Source: CAVYXZ01 sp963772595
GTDB lineage: Bacteria > Chloroflexota > Anaerolineae > Aggregatilineales > Phototrophicaceae
Assembly: GCA_963772595.1 (NCBI GenBank)
Contig: CAVYXZ010000005.1
Span: 186,001-250,000 of the forward strand
Length of the DNA: 64,000 bases
Reading direction: 5' to 3'
Part shown: positions 45,628 to 54,998 of the stretch, in pieces
Layout: each line of letters begins with the position of its first letter
Position numbering within the stretch: the first letter of the stretch is position 1
Position numbers and translations under genes: made by a program
Notes under the pieces: generated by a model
The model's database searches: none
Seen by the model: the letters and a program-made list of their open reading frames with translations, nothing else
Told to the model about the DNA's origin: nothing

Positions 45628-46272
45628 ATGTTTCACTGGCTGCTCAAACCTGTCCTGGCGCTGACGATCCTGCTGGCGCTGACGGTCGTGGTGATTCGGG
45701 CCACGCCCGACGACACGGTGTTGAGCAGCTTCATTACCGGGCCGGATAATTGCAGCGGGAACTGCTTGCTGGGCCTCCTGCCGGGCAAGACCACCGTCAG
45801 CGAGGCGCTAGATCAACTGGGCCAGCACCCCTGGGTGACCGCAACACATATGGCGGCCAACGGCCAGGGCTACGGCCAGATCCGCTGGGAGTGGAGCGGT
45901 CAGCAGCCCGGCTTCATCGACGACAGCTACCTGGGGCGCATCACCTTTTACTGGGATGACGAAGCACCCTCTGCGCCGACTCTGAGCGACACCGTGATCC
46001 AGACGATTGCCATCACAACGCTGGTGCCGATGGACCGCTTTGTCAAATGGTACGGCCAGCCGGATTTCGGCACAGCAGCCTTCCGCCCGGATATGGAACT
46101 GGGCTATTCGGCAGCCTACAGCATCTCGGCGGCGACGCTGATGCTCACCACTATCCTGCCCTGTCCGGTCAACCTGCTGACCTACTGGCAGGCCCCGACC
46201 AAGATCATGCTCAGCATCGGGCACGGCACCAGCGTTTACGTCCCTCCAGCACAGATGACCCGCGCCTGTTGA
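45628..46272 (+). CDS. Ninth, dispersed member of the array family
   Basis: 214 residues on the opposite strand and 25 kb away from the main array. The N-terminal anchor is LLKPVLALTILLALTVVVIRA, followed by CSGNCLLGLLPGKTTVSEALDQL and QHPWVTATH. WEWSGQQPGFIDDSYLGRITF follows, with MDRFVKWYGQPDF in the second half and a final Cys (MTRAC). The Cys pair is spaced C-x3-C as in the array, and both PGxTT and HPWV are preserved. The gene sits between a Gfo/Idh and an LLM oxidoreductase. Function unknown. Confidence 0.75.
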   Translation: MFHWLLKPVLALTILLALTVVVIRATPDDTVLSSFITGPDNCSGNCLLGLLPGKTTVSEALDQLGQHPWVTATHMAANGQGYGQIRWEWSGQQPGFIDDSYLGRITFYWDDEAPSAPTLSDTVIQTIAITTLVPMDRFVKWYGQPDFGTAAFRPDMELGYSAAYSISAATLMLTTILPCPVNLLTYWQAPTKIMLSIGHGTSVYVPPAQMTRAC

Positions 46273-46283
46273 AAGAATGACAC

Positions 46284-47148
46284 ATGAAATTCGCGTTGGA
46301 TTTGCCCAACCTGGGACCCTTCGGCGACGCGCGCGTCCTGGCTGACCTGGCGCAGCGGGCCGAATCGGCGGGTTGGGACGGCTTCTTCATCTGGGATCAC
46401 GTTTTCTGGCGGGGCTGGGCCTGGCCGCACGTGGACCCCTGGGTAGCGCTGGCTGCTGTGGCCCTCAGCACCGAACGCATTCGCCTGGGCACAATGGTGA
46501 CGCCCATTCCCCGGCGGCGTCCGCAGAAGCTGGCGCGCGAGACCGTCTCGATTGACCATCTCTCTGGCGGACGGCTGATTCTGGGCGTAGGCAGCGGCGG
46601 CAGTGTGACCGAATTCGACAACATGGGCGAAACCGAGATCCCGCGTGAACGCGGCGCACGGCTCGACGAAGGGCTGGAGATTCTGACCCGCCTGTGGAGC
46701 GGTCAGCCGGTTGATTATGTGGGCGAGCATCTCAAAGTGACCGGGGCGACTTTCCTGCCGGTGCCGGTCCAACTGCCGCGCATCCCTATCTGGGTGGCCG
46801 GGAACTGGCCCCATAAGAAGCCGATGCGGCGGGCGGCCCGTTATGATGGCGTGTTTCCGCAGACACGCGCAGACCGGCCTGGATAGCATGGTCCCCTTAA
46901 ACGACATGCGCGCGGCGATTGACTACGTGGCGCAGCAGCGCGGCAATCGGGATTTCGACGTGGCGCATTCAGGCCGCTCGACGGCAAATCCGGCACAGGA
47001 CGCGGATATTGTCGGCCCTTATGCCGAGATCGGCGTAACCTGGTGGCTGGAGAATATGACGCCCTGGGCCTTTGGCTCGTCCGGCGAGGGCGACTGGCCG
47101 GTCGAGGCCATGCGCGAGCGCATCGAGGCCGGTCCGCCGCAGCTTTAG
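46284..47148 (+). CDS. LLM-class flavin-dependent oxidoreductase, one frameshift
   Basis: About 287 residues. Bacterial-luciferase-like barrel: LADLAQRAESAGWDGFFIWDH, TERIRLGTMVTPIPRRRPQKL, LSGGRLILGVGSGGS. The first frame ends at 46886; near 46875 the frame changes and continues with ADIVGPYAEIGVTWWLENMTPW and VEAMRERIEAG. Uses reduced FMN or F420. It lies 11 bases past the array-family homologue. Substrate unknown. One indel restores the gene. Confidence 0.82.
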
Positions 47149-47180
47149 TAATTCAACCTCACCCCTAAGGAGCAGTGCTT

Positions 47181-47593
47181 ATGACCGCGACTATCCCCAA
47201 CTCGCACCGGGATTTACTGGATGGCCCGGTGATCGCCGCGCTGGCGACTCTGATGCCGGATGGTCAGCCGCAGCTGACACCGGTCTGGTGCAGCTATGAC
47301 GGCACGTATGTCATCGTCAACGTAACGGCGGAGCGCCAGAAGGCGAAGAATATGGCGGCACGGCCTCAGTGTGTCGGTCATGGTCTTTGACCCGCAGAAT
47401 CAGTTTCGCTGGCTGGAGGTCCGGGGCGTGGTCGTGGAGATCACGGCGGAAGGCGGCGGCGAGTTCGATGAACGCGCTGTCGCTGCTCTACACCGGCCAG
47501 CCCAGGCGCTACGGCATCGAAGTCCCGCCGCGCGAGGTCTCGGAGCGCCTGCTCTACAAGATCCGGCCCACGCGCGTGAACTTTAGCGGTTGA
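47181..47593 (+). CDS. PPOX/F420-dependent pyridoxamine-phosphate-oxidase-fold protein, frameshifted
   Basis: About 137 residues, rejoined across three frames. First: LLDGPVIAALATLMPDGQPQLTPVWCSYDG. Second, from about 47370: VSVMVFDPQNQFRWLEVRGVVVEIT. Third, from about 47470: LYTGQPRRYGIEVPPREVSERLLYKIRP. This is the split-barrel flavin-binding fold, common in F420- or FMN-dependent reductases. AAGGAG eight bases before ATG 47181 supports the start over the GTG at 47175. Two changes near 47370 and 47470 break it. Confidence 0.75.
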
Positions 47594-47599
47594 CAGCTA

Positions 47600-48108
47600 T
47601 CAACCCGCGAAATAGTCATGACTGAACTCGATAATCGTCCCGCCGCGCTCCTGGAGGATGTTCTTCGCCAGTTCACAGGGATGAATTCTATCGGCAGAAT
47701 CCAGACCAAGCAGCACATCCCATGAACTGGGTCCAAATGCGATATACCATCCGCAAACAGTCAACTGGATTGCATCGTCTTCAGAGTCGATGATGGCAAC
47801 ATGACCTTGAACAAACGGAAACTGGTTATAGTAGGCTTTAACCTCGGCAACAGAGTTTGCGGTCCAGCGCAGATGGCTCCTGGCTCCATAATCCGTAGAG
47901 CCATAAACACCATACTCCATATGCACTACTTCACTGTTGGGATAATGGACTACAGCTTCAATTAATGATCCTAAGGCATCGTCTCAGAATATAATCCGGC
48001 AAAGGTCAGACAGCAGCCACCAAAGAGCAAGAACACCGCCATGATGAGGACCCTCAATAGACGGCGGTATCTGGGCCTGGCTTCAGTTTTATTCGCTGAG
48101 GGAGGCAT
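47600..48108 (-). CDS. Membrane-anchored hypothetical protein, frameshifted
   Basis: Starts at ATG 48108 with MPPSANKTEARPRYRRLLRV and a single hydrophobic helix (LIMAVFLLFGGCCLTFAGLY). The first frame stops near 47972. In another frame the sequence continues DDALGSLIEAVVHYPNSEVV, then MEYGVYGSTDYGARSHLRW and CELAKNILQERG, ending DYFAG at 47600. Rejoined length about 168 residues. Without the join the second part could start at ATG 47920. The cytoplasmic or extracytoplasmic domain is unknown. The stretch is AT-richer than its surroundings. Confidence 0.5.
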
Positions 48109-48169
48109 GGTTCGCGTCACTATATTTCACATCATTGAGTAGGACGAAGCTCGCCCGAAGCGGACCACA

Positions 48170-48196
48170 GGCGGGCGATACAAGGTTCGCCCCTAC
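48170..48196. repeat. GTAGGG-type palindromic repeat downstream of the sulfotransferase gene
   Basis: On the minus strand GTAGGGGCGAACC, a TTGTAT centre and CGCCCGCC form an imperfect hairpin. It belongs to the same GTAGGGG family as copies at 14833, 33380, 58371 and 60918 and lies about 40 bases past the stop of the 48237-49376 gene. Confidence 0.5.
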
Positions 48197-48236
48197 ATCA
48201 CCGCCTACCCAAAGATGTACGGACATTCCGTGCGGA

Positions 48237-49376
48237 CTAGAGCAGCCGGTCGCGGTGATAAATATCCGGCAGCAGCAGGTCCGGGTCGTTAAAACGCGGG
48301 TGCCGGGCGATGATCTCGCGCAGCCATTCATAGTGTTCATCGTCAAGATCGGGCACTTTGATGCTGCGGGCGATGTCGGTGCCCTCCTGAGCATCGCCTT
48401 CGAATCCGCGCAGCGCCGCCGCCAGCGAGTCGGCAGGCAGCCCGCAGTGCGCCAGCAGTTGGGCCGTCACGCTTTCGCGCTGGCTGTTGAGTTCGTTATA
48501 GCGGAAGGCAAAGAAGGGCATCCCGGCGTCCAGATGCTTGACGTAAGCCTCGCAGTGAAGCAGCCAGGCCGGGCCAAACACGAGGTCCAGATGGGCCATC
48601 GCCCGATCCAGGTCAATATAGGGCGCGGTGTAGTCAAAATCCATGCCGCCCGAAATGACAAACCAGAGGAAACGGGTGACCGCTTCGTCGTCCATGCCCG
48701 GCGGACGGCCAATGCGCGTATTAAACTTATTGCAAGAATTGGTCCAACTCAACGCATCGCGGTACAGAAAAAGGTAGCGCGCCTGCGGGAAGGCTTTATA
48801 GAAGACCTGCGCCATGAAGAGGCCCTGGCTGCGCAGTTTGATCCCCAGCGTGTCCGCCTGCACCTCCGATGGTGGGCGAAAAAGCAGCCCGGTACATACG
48901 CGCGTGAGGGCCACCAGTTCATCCTCGTCATAATCCTGCTGGCTCAGGAAATAGTGATCGGCAAAAATATCCGGCTCGGAAAAACTCCAGACCCCCTCGA
49001 CCTGGTTGACGACTCGGTTCAGCAGGGTGGTGCCGCAGCGGGCGATGTTGAACTGGAAGATGAGTTTGGGCGGCAGCTCGACCTGGGGCGCGAGCGCCAG
49101 CAGCGCGTCCAGCGGCACGACCAGCACCCGGCGCGCCTGACGAAACTGTTCCAAATGCGCGAAGACCGCCTGTGATAAATCGACCTCCGGCGGAATCTCC
49201 ACGAAGATGGCCTGCCGCTGCTTCAGGTCCAGCCGGTAGGGACTCCAGGCGGCTTCATCCAGCAGGATCTGCGCCGAGACCGGTTGCCCCGCATCCAGGC
49301 TGAAATGCTCCAGTTGAGCGATTTCAATATCAAACGCGCGCGAACGATCCAGGATCTGGTACAGCATCGTATCCAT
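48237..49376 (-). CDS. Sulfotransferase-like protein
   Basis: 379 residues. The segment KLIFQFNIARCGTTLLNRVV near residue 105 is the 5'-phosphosulfate-binding loop of the sulfotransferase fold, with a basic residue and G-T-T. FPQARYLFLYRDALSWTNSC is the 3'-phosphate-binding region (R-x-x-x-S). These two mark the PAPS-dependent family. The acceptor is unknown; short bacterial members modify small molecules, lipids or glycans. ATG 49376 is chosen over the GTG at 49382, with AGGTGTGG before it. Confidence 0.75.
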   Translation of the reverse strand: MDTMLYQILDRSRAFDIEIAQLEHFSLDAGQPVSAQILLDEAAWSPYRLDLKQRQAIFVEIPPEVDLSQAVFAHLEQFRQARRVLVVPLDALLALAPQVELPPKLIFQFNIARCGTTLLNRVVNQVEGVWSFSEPDIFADHYFLSQQDYDEDELVALTRVCTGLLFRPPSEVQADTLGIKLRSQGLFMAQVFYKAFPQARYLFLYRDALSWTNSCNKFNTRIGRPPGMDDEAVTRFLWFVISGGMDFDYTAPYIDLDRAMAHLDLVFGPAWLLHCEAYVKHLDAGMPFFAFRYNELNSQRESVTAQLLAHCGLPADSLAAALRGFEGDAQEGTDIARSIKVPDLDDEHYEWLREIIARHPRFNDPDLLLPDIYHRDRLL

Positions 49377-49475
49377 AGCCACACCTATAAACGCTATCCG
49401 CTTCAGGAAGAATCTATTATAGCGTGGTAATTTCGTATGCCGCTAATGGATCGAGGCCGCGCCGTCAGTATTGGG

Positions 49476-49915
49476 TTAAGGCGTAGTGCTGGGTTCGTTT
49501 TTGGGCTTCACGATACTGCGTTCCAGCCAGGCCATGGCCGCTTTCGGTATCTTTGAAGACCATGGTTCGAAGCCCAAAAGGACGATAGGTATCGATGAAT
49601 TCCTTCAGGTTCAATACCGCCACTGTCTGTGCCGGCCACACCAGCGCCCAGTACTGCCAACCGGCTTCCAGCACCTGAGGAAACCAGACCGTCTTCGCCC
49701 AAACGGTGTCGTCGTCGGGTAAGACCGAATTGTTGCGGTCGTCCGATAACCACTTGTGCGCCTCATATGTCCTTGAAGACTTCCAGGCCGGTATTCAAAG
49801 CGTTCCGAAAGGCCTCACCTTGAACAGTTTTATGAAATGTATGATGCACAATCTTCTTGTCAGGATAGTACACCAGTTTTACAAGGTCGTTGTCAATCAG
49901 TGTCATAACGGACAT
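49476..49915 (-). CDS. SpoIIAA/STAS-like protein, two frameshifts
   Basis: Starts at ATG 49915 (GGGGGA seven bases before it). The first frame gives MSVMTLIDNDLVKLVYYP, then HTFHKTVQGEAFRNALNTGL, and stops at EVFKDI. The next frame continues EAHKWLSDDRNNSVLPDDDT, WYALVWPAQTVAVLNLKEF and GLRTMVFKDTESG, and a third ends AWLERSIVKPKNEPSTTP at 49476. The fold order (beta strand, helix, D-D-R, strand, helix, MVFKD, short helix) matches SpoIIAA-like/STAS-type proteins of about 135 residues. The binding partner is unknown. Confidence 0.5.
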
Positions 49916-50056
49916 AAGGGGTTCCCCCATCGCGGATACGGCTAGAATGTCGAAAATCCTTTCCAGTGCCTATTCAATATATTATAGGGTGATACGTTCA
50001 TCAGAAGCATTGATGTTCGAGAGCTTCCTTCAAAGACGTCATGTCTCAGATAGCCC

Positions 50057-50950
50057 TCAATAAAACGAGGCCACGCGGTTCAGTGTCTCGACGTCTGGCG
50101 CGCCGTCGAAGAGGATAATGTGATATGTCAGGTCGAGGTGGTCATCGGGCGCGAGCGTGTAGGTCTCGTCGAACATGAAGGAGAAGCTGACGCAGGCATA
50201 AGGCTCTTTGCGCACGAACCACTTGTTGGGGAAACGCGGGTTGCGCGGATCGTCCACGAAGAGCAGCGTCGATTGATCGTCCACGCCGTCATGCGTGCCC
50301 TGGTAAGCGATCCAGGGCATGGATACGCCCATGTAATCTTCGTGTTCCTCCGGCCCGATCACCGTACCTTTGGTAAACGAGCGCGGTCCACGCCAGAAGA
50401 GGCTGCCATAGCCGGCCATCGGCCTGCCGTGCGTGGTCGGCGAGCCGAAATCGAGCGGGTCGCCGCTGACGTTATGCAGGCGCATGGTGTAGGACAACCA
50501 CCAGTAATGCTCGTCGCGCACGATCTTCTCGACGGCGATGTGCCGCGTCTCCTCCAGCCAGACCGTGCCGTCTTCGATCTTCCATTGCAGCGATTCGTCA
50601 ATGCCGAAGCGGTCACCCTCGCTCTGGATGGCGCTGAACGTCACGTGGTCGATGCGCCCGTGATTGCCCCGGCGCTGGTAGCCCTGGTCGCGCACATAGG
50701 ATGGCCCGCCCCAGAAGTTTTTGTCGCCCAGGTGGCTCATGGTCATCATCACGCCGGTATGCCAGCGGTGATCGTTGGGCCGGTAGATCGAGACGATGTT
50801 GCCGCCGAGGGTCCGCAGCGGGTGAATGAAGGGCTTGGGGACCTCGCTGGCGGGCTGCGCCGTTTTGTAGACATAGCGCAGCAGATTGACGCCGTCCACG
50901 CCATATTCAATCGATTCTTCCTGGCTCGTGCTGTGTATTGCGGTATCCAT
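50057..50950 (-). CDS. PmoA-family protein (DUF6807)
   Basis: 297 residues. Landmarks: PFIHPLRTLGGNIVSIYRPN, HRWHTGVMMTMSHLGDKNFWGG, HGRPMAGYGSLFWRGPRS and WIAYQGTHDGVDDQSTLLF. These are the conserved blocks of the PmoA/DUF6807 family, named after methane oxygenase but found mostly in carbohydrate-metabolism loci of soil and water bacteria. The His-rich centre suggests metal or sugar binding. It fits a sugar-acid or glycoside-related role near the xylan genes. No signal peptide. Confidence 0.78.
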   Translation of the reverse strand: MDTAIHSTSQEESIEYGVDGVNLLRYVYKTAQPASEVPKPFIHPLRTLGGNIVSIYRPNDHRWHTGVMMTMSHLGDKNFWGGPSYVRDQGYQRRGNHGRIDHVTFSAIQSEGDRFGIDESLQWKIEDGTVWLEETRHIAVEKIVRDEHYWWLSYTMRLHNVSGDPLDFGSPTTHGRPMAGYGSLFWRGPRSFTKGTVIGPEEHEDYMGVSMPWIAYQGTHDGVDDQSTLLFVDDPRNPRFPNKWFVRKEPYACVSFSFMFDETYTLAPDDHLDLTYHIILFDGAPDVETLNRVASFY

Positions 50951-51266
50951 AAAGCACCATTTTCATTAAAGATCAACTGCGCCTACTGTAACGGCAGCAG
51001 CGCCCGGCGACAAGTTCCACTCAGCCGCCGTGCTCAAACATCATGAGCAGGCAAAATTACAAGGTGAATTAAATCTTTACGCTTGCAGAATTACAAATCG
51101 TGTTACACTGATCGCAAGCGGACATTCAAGCACAATCAGCAATATTTTCACAAATTTAAGCGCGCAGACTGCCGGGGGATCCTCCGGCGGTTTGTTTTAT
51201 GGGACTCTCTCCCCAACAGCGATATACTCCCCAGCAAATACAGGTTATTGAAAGGGGCATTGTCCC
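50951..51266. other. 316-base non-coding stretch with leader-type terminator
   Basis: Lies between a minus-strand gene start (50950) and a plus-strand gene start (51267). It contains TTACACT at about 51108, an AT-rich stretch, and the hairpin at 51171-51198. No protein-coding or RNA gene is otherwise seen. Confidence 0.55.
51171..51198 (+). terminator. Rho-independent terminator in the leader of the serine hydrolase genes
   Basis: GCCGGGGGATCCTCCGGC folds as a GCCGG...CCGGC stem with a short loop and is followed by GGTTTGTTTT. It is oriented plus and lies 69 bases before ATG 51267, downstream of a TTACACT promoter-like hexamer. It may act as an attenuator or end a short RNA. Confidence 0.5.
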
Positions 51267-52448
51267 ATGGAAACCATGACACCTGAACAAATCGGTTTTT
51301 CATCCGAACGGCTGGCACGCATTCGCCCGGCGATGCAGCGCTATGTCGATGAGGGCAAGTTTCCCGGCGTCCTGACGCTGATCGCCCACTGCGGCGCGGT
51401 GGTCTACCAGGACTCGGTGGGCTATATGGATGTCGAATCCGCCAGGCCCTTGCAGGAAGACACGATCTTTCGCATCTACTCGATGTCCAAGCCGATCACC
51501 AGCGTGGGCCTGCTGATGCTCTACGAAGAGGGCCGTCTGCGCCTGAGCGACCCGGTCGCCGAGTACATCCCGGCCTTTGCCAACGTTAAAGTCTACGGTG
51601 ATCCGCCAGCCGAGCTGGAGCGCCCGATCACGATCCAGCACCTGCTGACGCATACCGCCGGGCTGACCTATCCCTCTGACGGGCCGTCGCCGGTCGATGT
51701 GCTGTTCGCCAAAGCCAATATCATGCGCCCGGACCTCACCATTGAGCAGTTTGTCGATAAGCTCACCGAACTGCCGCTGGTAAATCAGCCGGGGACCGTC
51801 TGGCGCTATGGCGTGGCGACCGATGTGCTGGGCCGCCTGATCGAGGTCATCTCCGGGATGCCACTGGATCGCTACTTCCAGGAGCGCATCTTCGGCCCAC
51901 TGGGCATGGTCGATACCGGCTTTGTCGTGCCGCCGGAAAAGCTGGACCGCCTCGCCACTGAATACCACTGGAACGAGGCTGAAAGCAAGCTGGAGGTCAG
52001 CGACCGCCCGCCGCAGAGCGAATACGCGGTCAACAGCGCCTTCTTATCGGGCGGTGGCGGACTCGTCTCCACCCTGGCCGATTACCTGCGCTTCGCCACA
52101 ATGCTGCTCAATATGGGCGAAGTGGATGACGTGCGGTTGCTGGGGCGCAAGACGGTGGCAATGATGTCGAGCAACCATCTGCCGCCGGAGGTGCTGGCGC
52201 GGAGCGTCGATGCGCTGCCGCAGGGCTTCGGCTTTGGCCTGGGCGTGGGCATCGCCAGGGATATGATTCGCTTTGCCGAACTGGGGTCCTGTGGCATGTA
52301 CGAGTGGGGCGGCCTGGCGAACACGCTGTTCTGGGTGGACCCGCAGGAGCAGATCATCGGCCTGCTGATGACTCAGCATGTGCCCGGTTTCCACTTCCCG
52401 CTGACGACCGATTTCCGCACGCTGGTCTATCAGGCGCTGCTGGATTAG
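51267..52448 (+). CDS. Beta-lactamase-fold serine hydrolase, copy 1
   Basis: 393 residues of the class-C-like/EstB esterase family. The nucleophile motif is FRIYSMSKPITS (S-x-x-K with Ser and Lys). The second motif, YGVATDVLGRL, has Tyr where class C has Y-x-N. Further blocks are HTAGLTYPSD and GLGMVDTGFVVPPEKL, and LFWVDPQEQIIGLLM near the C-terminus. No signal peptide is seen. It probably hydrolyses esters or beta-lactam-like amides rather than being a drug resistance enzyme. First of four tandem copies on this strand. Confidence 0.88.
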   Translation: METMTPEQIGFSSERLARIRPAMQRYVDEGKFPGVLTLIAHCGAVVYQDSVGYMDVESARPLQEDTIFRIYSMSKPITSVGLLMLYEEGRLRLSDPVAEYIPAFANVKVYGDPPAELERPITIQHLLTHTAGLTYPSDGPSPVDVLFAKANIMRPDLTIEQFVDKLTELPLVNQPGTVWRYGVATDVLGRLIEVISGMPLDRYFQERIFGPLGMVDTGFVVPPEKLDRLATEYHWNEAESKLEVSDRPPQSEYAVNSAFLSGGGGLVSTLADYLRFATMLLNMGEVDDVRLLGRKTVAMMSSNHLPPEVLARSVDALPQGFGFGLGVGIARDMIRFAELGSCGMYEWGGLANTLFWVDPQEQIIGLLMTQHVPGFHFPLTTDFRTLVYQALLD

Positions 52449-52551
52449 CGGACTATCCCGGCCATCATAAACTGCGTTACACTCTGAGCCTGAATCTCAG
52501 AGGATGTGGTACGCTGCGTTCCTGGAACGAATCTTATGGGAAGGATTATTC

Positions 52552-53736
52552 ATGGACACTGTGAAACCTGAAAGCGTCGGCATGTCCGGCGAACGGCTGA
52601 AGCGCATCCACCCGATGTTGCAGCGCTATGTCGATGAGGGCAAATTCGCCGGGATGAGCGTGGCAATTGCGCGGCACGGAAAGCCGGTCTATTCCGACTG
52701 CGCCGGGTTGATGGACATCGAATCCGGCAAACCCGTCCAGGAAGACACCATCTTTCGCATCTACTCGATGAGCAAGATCATCACCAGCGTGGCGCTGATG
52801 ACCCTCTACGAAGAAGGGCACTTTCGGCTCAACGACCCGGTGACGAATTTTATCCCCGAATTCGGCCAGCTTGGCGTCTTTGACCGCTATGCCAGCGGCG
52901 TGATGAAAACGGTCGGCCTGGAACGTCCGGCCACAATCCGGCACCTGCTGTCGCACACCGCCGGGCTGACTTATCCCTGGCAGGCGGCTACACAGGTCGG
53001 CGCGATGTACGCCGAAGGAGACCTGTGGGCGGGCGATCTGCACGACATGATCGCGGGCCTGCTCAAATATCCGCTGGCCTACCAGCCGGGCACGACCTGG
53101 CACTACAGCATGGCGACCGATGTGGTGGGCCGCCTGGTCGAGATTATCTCCGGCATGACATTGGCCGAGTTCTTGCAGGCGCGCATCTTCGCGCCGCTGG
53201 GCATGGTCGATACCGCCTTCGACGTGCCGCAGGACAAAATGGGCCGCTTCGCCACGCTCTACAACTGGAACGAGGCCGAAGGCAAGCTTGCAACCGGGGA
53301 TCGCCCGCCCAAGACTGAATACGCCCGCCCCAAGAAGCTCTACTCCGGCGGCGGCGGGCTGGTCTCCACCCTCGGTGATTACTACCGTTTCACGCAGATG
53401 CTGCTCAACAAAGGCGAACTGGACGGCGTGCGGCTGCTGGGGCGCAAGACGGTCGAACTGATGACGATCAATCATCTGCCGCCCGGTATGCGGATCACGA
53501 CGCGCTTCGGCGGGCATGGCTTCGGCCTGGGCGCGGCGGTGCTGGTGGATGCGGCGCAGTTTGGCGAGCTTGGCTCGGTCGGCAGCTACTACTGGGACGG
53601 CGCGGCCAATACGGTGTTCTGGATCGACCCCAAAGAAGACCTGCTCGGCGTACTGATGACTCAGTTCATGCCCTGCTTCCGCTTCCCGTTGGATACGGAT
53701 CTGCGGCTGCTGGCTTATCAGGCTATCATCGACTGA
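52552..53736 (+). CDS. Beta-lactamase-fold serine hydrolase, copy 2
   Basis: 394 residues, similar throughout to copy 1 but with a longer loop near residues 105-120 (FDRYASGVMKTVGLERPATI). Nucleophile motif FRIYSMSKIITS; second motif YSMATDVVGRLVEI; HTAGLTYPWQAAT. ATG 52552 has GGAAGG seven bases before it. TTACACT at about 52479 could serve as its own -10. It follows copy 1 after 103 bases. Substrate unknown. Confidence 0.86.
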   Translation: MDTVKPESVGMSGERLKRIHPMLQRYVDEGKFAGMSVAIARHGKPVYSDCAGLMDIESGKPVQEDTIFRIYSMSKIITSVALMTLYEEGHFRLNDPVTNFIPEFGQLGVFDRYASGVMKTVGLERPATIRHLLSHTAGLTYPWQAATQVGAMYAEGDLWAGDLHDMIAGLLKYPLAYQPGTTWHYSMATDVVGRLVEIISGMTLAEFLQARIFAPLGMVDTAFDVPQDKMGRFATLYNWNEAEGKLATGDRPPKTEYARPKKLYSGGGGLVSTLGDYYRFTQMLLNKGELDGVRLLGRKTVELMTINHLPPGMRITTRFGGHGFGLGAAVLVDAAQFGELGSVGSYYWDGAANTVFWIDPKEDLLGVLMTQFMPCFRFPLDTDLRLLAYQAIID

Positions 53737-53784
53737 GGATGCTATACTCTGGAAAAATAGCATTTTCAGAAGAGAGGTTTTCAT

Positions 53785-54957
53785 ATGAACACCGTCACGC
53801 CAGAGCAGGTCGGTCTGTCGTCTGAACGCCTGGGCCGCATCCGTCCGGTGATCCAGCGCTATGTGGACGAAGGCAAATACGCCGGGGTCATAACTCTCGT
53901 GGCCCGGCACGGCAAAGTCGCCTATCTGGACTGCGTCGGCATGATGGACCGGGACGCAGGCAAGCCGATGAAGGAAGATACGATCTTCCGCATTTACTCC
54001 ATGACCAAGCCGATCACCAGCGTCGCGCTGCTGATGCTCTACGAAGAGGGGCGGCTGCGGCTGAACAGCCCGGTAGCCGATTTCATCCCCGGCTTCGCCA
54101 ATGTCAAAGTCTACGCCGAACCGCTGGCAGAGCTGGAGCGCCCGGTAACGATTCGCAACCTGCTGACTCATACTGCCGGGCTGAGCTATGATGCAGAAGA
54201 TGGCGATCCGGTCGGGGTGCTGTATCACAAAGCGGACATCTGGGCGGATGATCCGCTGCTGGCGGACTTTGTGGCCCGGATTCTCCGCCTGCCGCTGGCC
54301 CATCAGCCGGGAACGATCTTCCGCTACAGCGTCGCCCTGGATGTAGTCGGCTATTTGATTGAGATCATCTCAGGAATGTCGCTGGACCGCTTTTTCCGGG
54401 AGCGCATCTTCGAGCCGCTGGGCATGGTGGATACGGGCTTCTATGCCCCCGTGGAAAAACACGAACGGTTGGCGACGCTCTATCACTGGGAGAATGGTCT
54501 GGTCGAGAAGCCGGATATTCTCGGCGTCCATGGCGCACAGGCGGACCGCTTCCTGTCTGGCGGCGCTGGACTGGTCTCAACGATGAGCGATTACTACCGC
54601 TTCACGCAGATGCTGCTCAACGGTGGCGAACTGGATGGCACGAGGCTGCTGGGGCGCAAGACGGTCGAACTCATGAGCAGCAACCATCTCACACCGGAAA
54701 TCATCCGTGCGAGCGGGGATGCGCTCTGGCCGGGGCATGGCTTTGGCCTGGGAGTCGCACGGATGATGGAAGTCCCGCGCTACGGCGAGTCGGGTTCTGT
54801 CGGCATGTACACCTGGGGCGGTGCGGCCAGTACCGGCTTCTGGATCGATCCTCGTGAAGATCTCATCGCCATCCTGATGACTCAGCTGATCCCTTACGGC
54901 ACCTTCCCAAGCATTGACGATTTTCACACGCTGACCTATCAGGCGCTGGTGGATTAG
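53785..54957 (+). CDS. Beta-lactamase-fold serine hydrolase, copy 3
   Basis: 390 residues. FRIYSMTKPITSVALLML (S-x-x-K), YSVALDVVGYLIEIISGM (Tyr motif), HTAGLSYDAEDGDPVG and SGGAGLVSTMSDYYRF. It is nearly identical at its N-terminus to copy 4 (LSSERLGRIRP...QRYVDEGKYAGV). AGAGAGG precedes ATG 53785, and TATACT at about 53743 could be its -10. The interval to copy 2 is 48 bases. Substrate unknown. Confidence 0.86.
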   Translation: MNTVTPEQVGLSSERLGRIRPVIQRYVDEGKYAGVITLVARHGKVAYLDCVGMMDRDAGKPMKEDTIFRIYSMTKPITSVALLMLYEEGRLRLNSPVADFIPGFANVKVYAEPLAELERPVTIRNLLTHTAGLSYDAEDGDPVGVLYHKADIWADDPLLADFVARILRLPLAHQPGTIFRYSVALDVVGYLIEIISGMSLDRFFRERIFEPLGMVDTGFYAPVEKHERLATLYHWENGLVEKPDILGVHGAQADRFLSGGAGLVSTMSDYYRFTQMLLNGGELDGTRLLGRKTVELMSSNHLTPEIIRASGDALWPGHGFGLGVARMMEVPRYGESGSVGMYTWGGAASTGFWIDPREDLIAILMTQLIPYGTFPSIDDFHTLTYQALVD

Positions 54958-54998
54958 CGCCATCGGCATAAGATACCGTCTATTCAGAGGATACACTT

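Noticed and set aside
52546..54303. Long open frame on the minus strand opposite the hydrolase copies 2 and 3
   Set aside because: It repeats internally only because the sense genes are paralogs. No independent evidence for coding.
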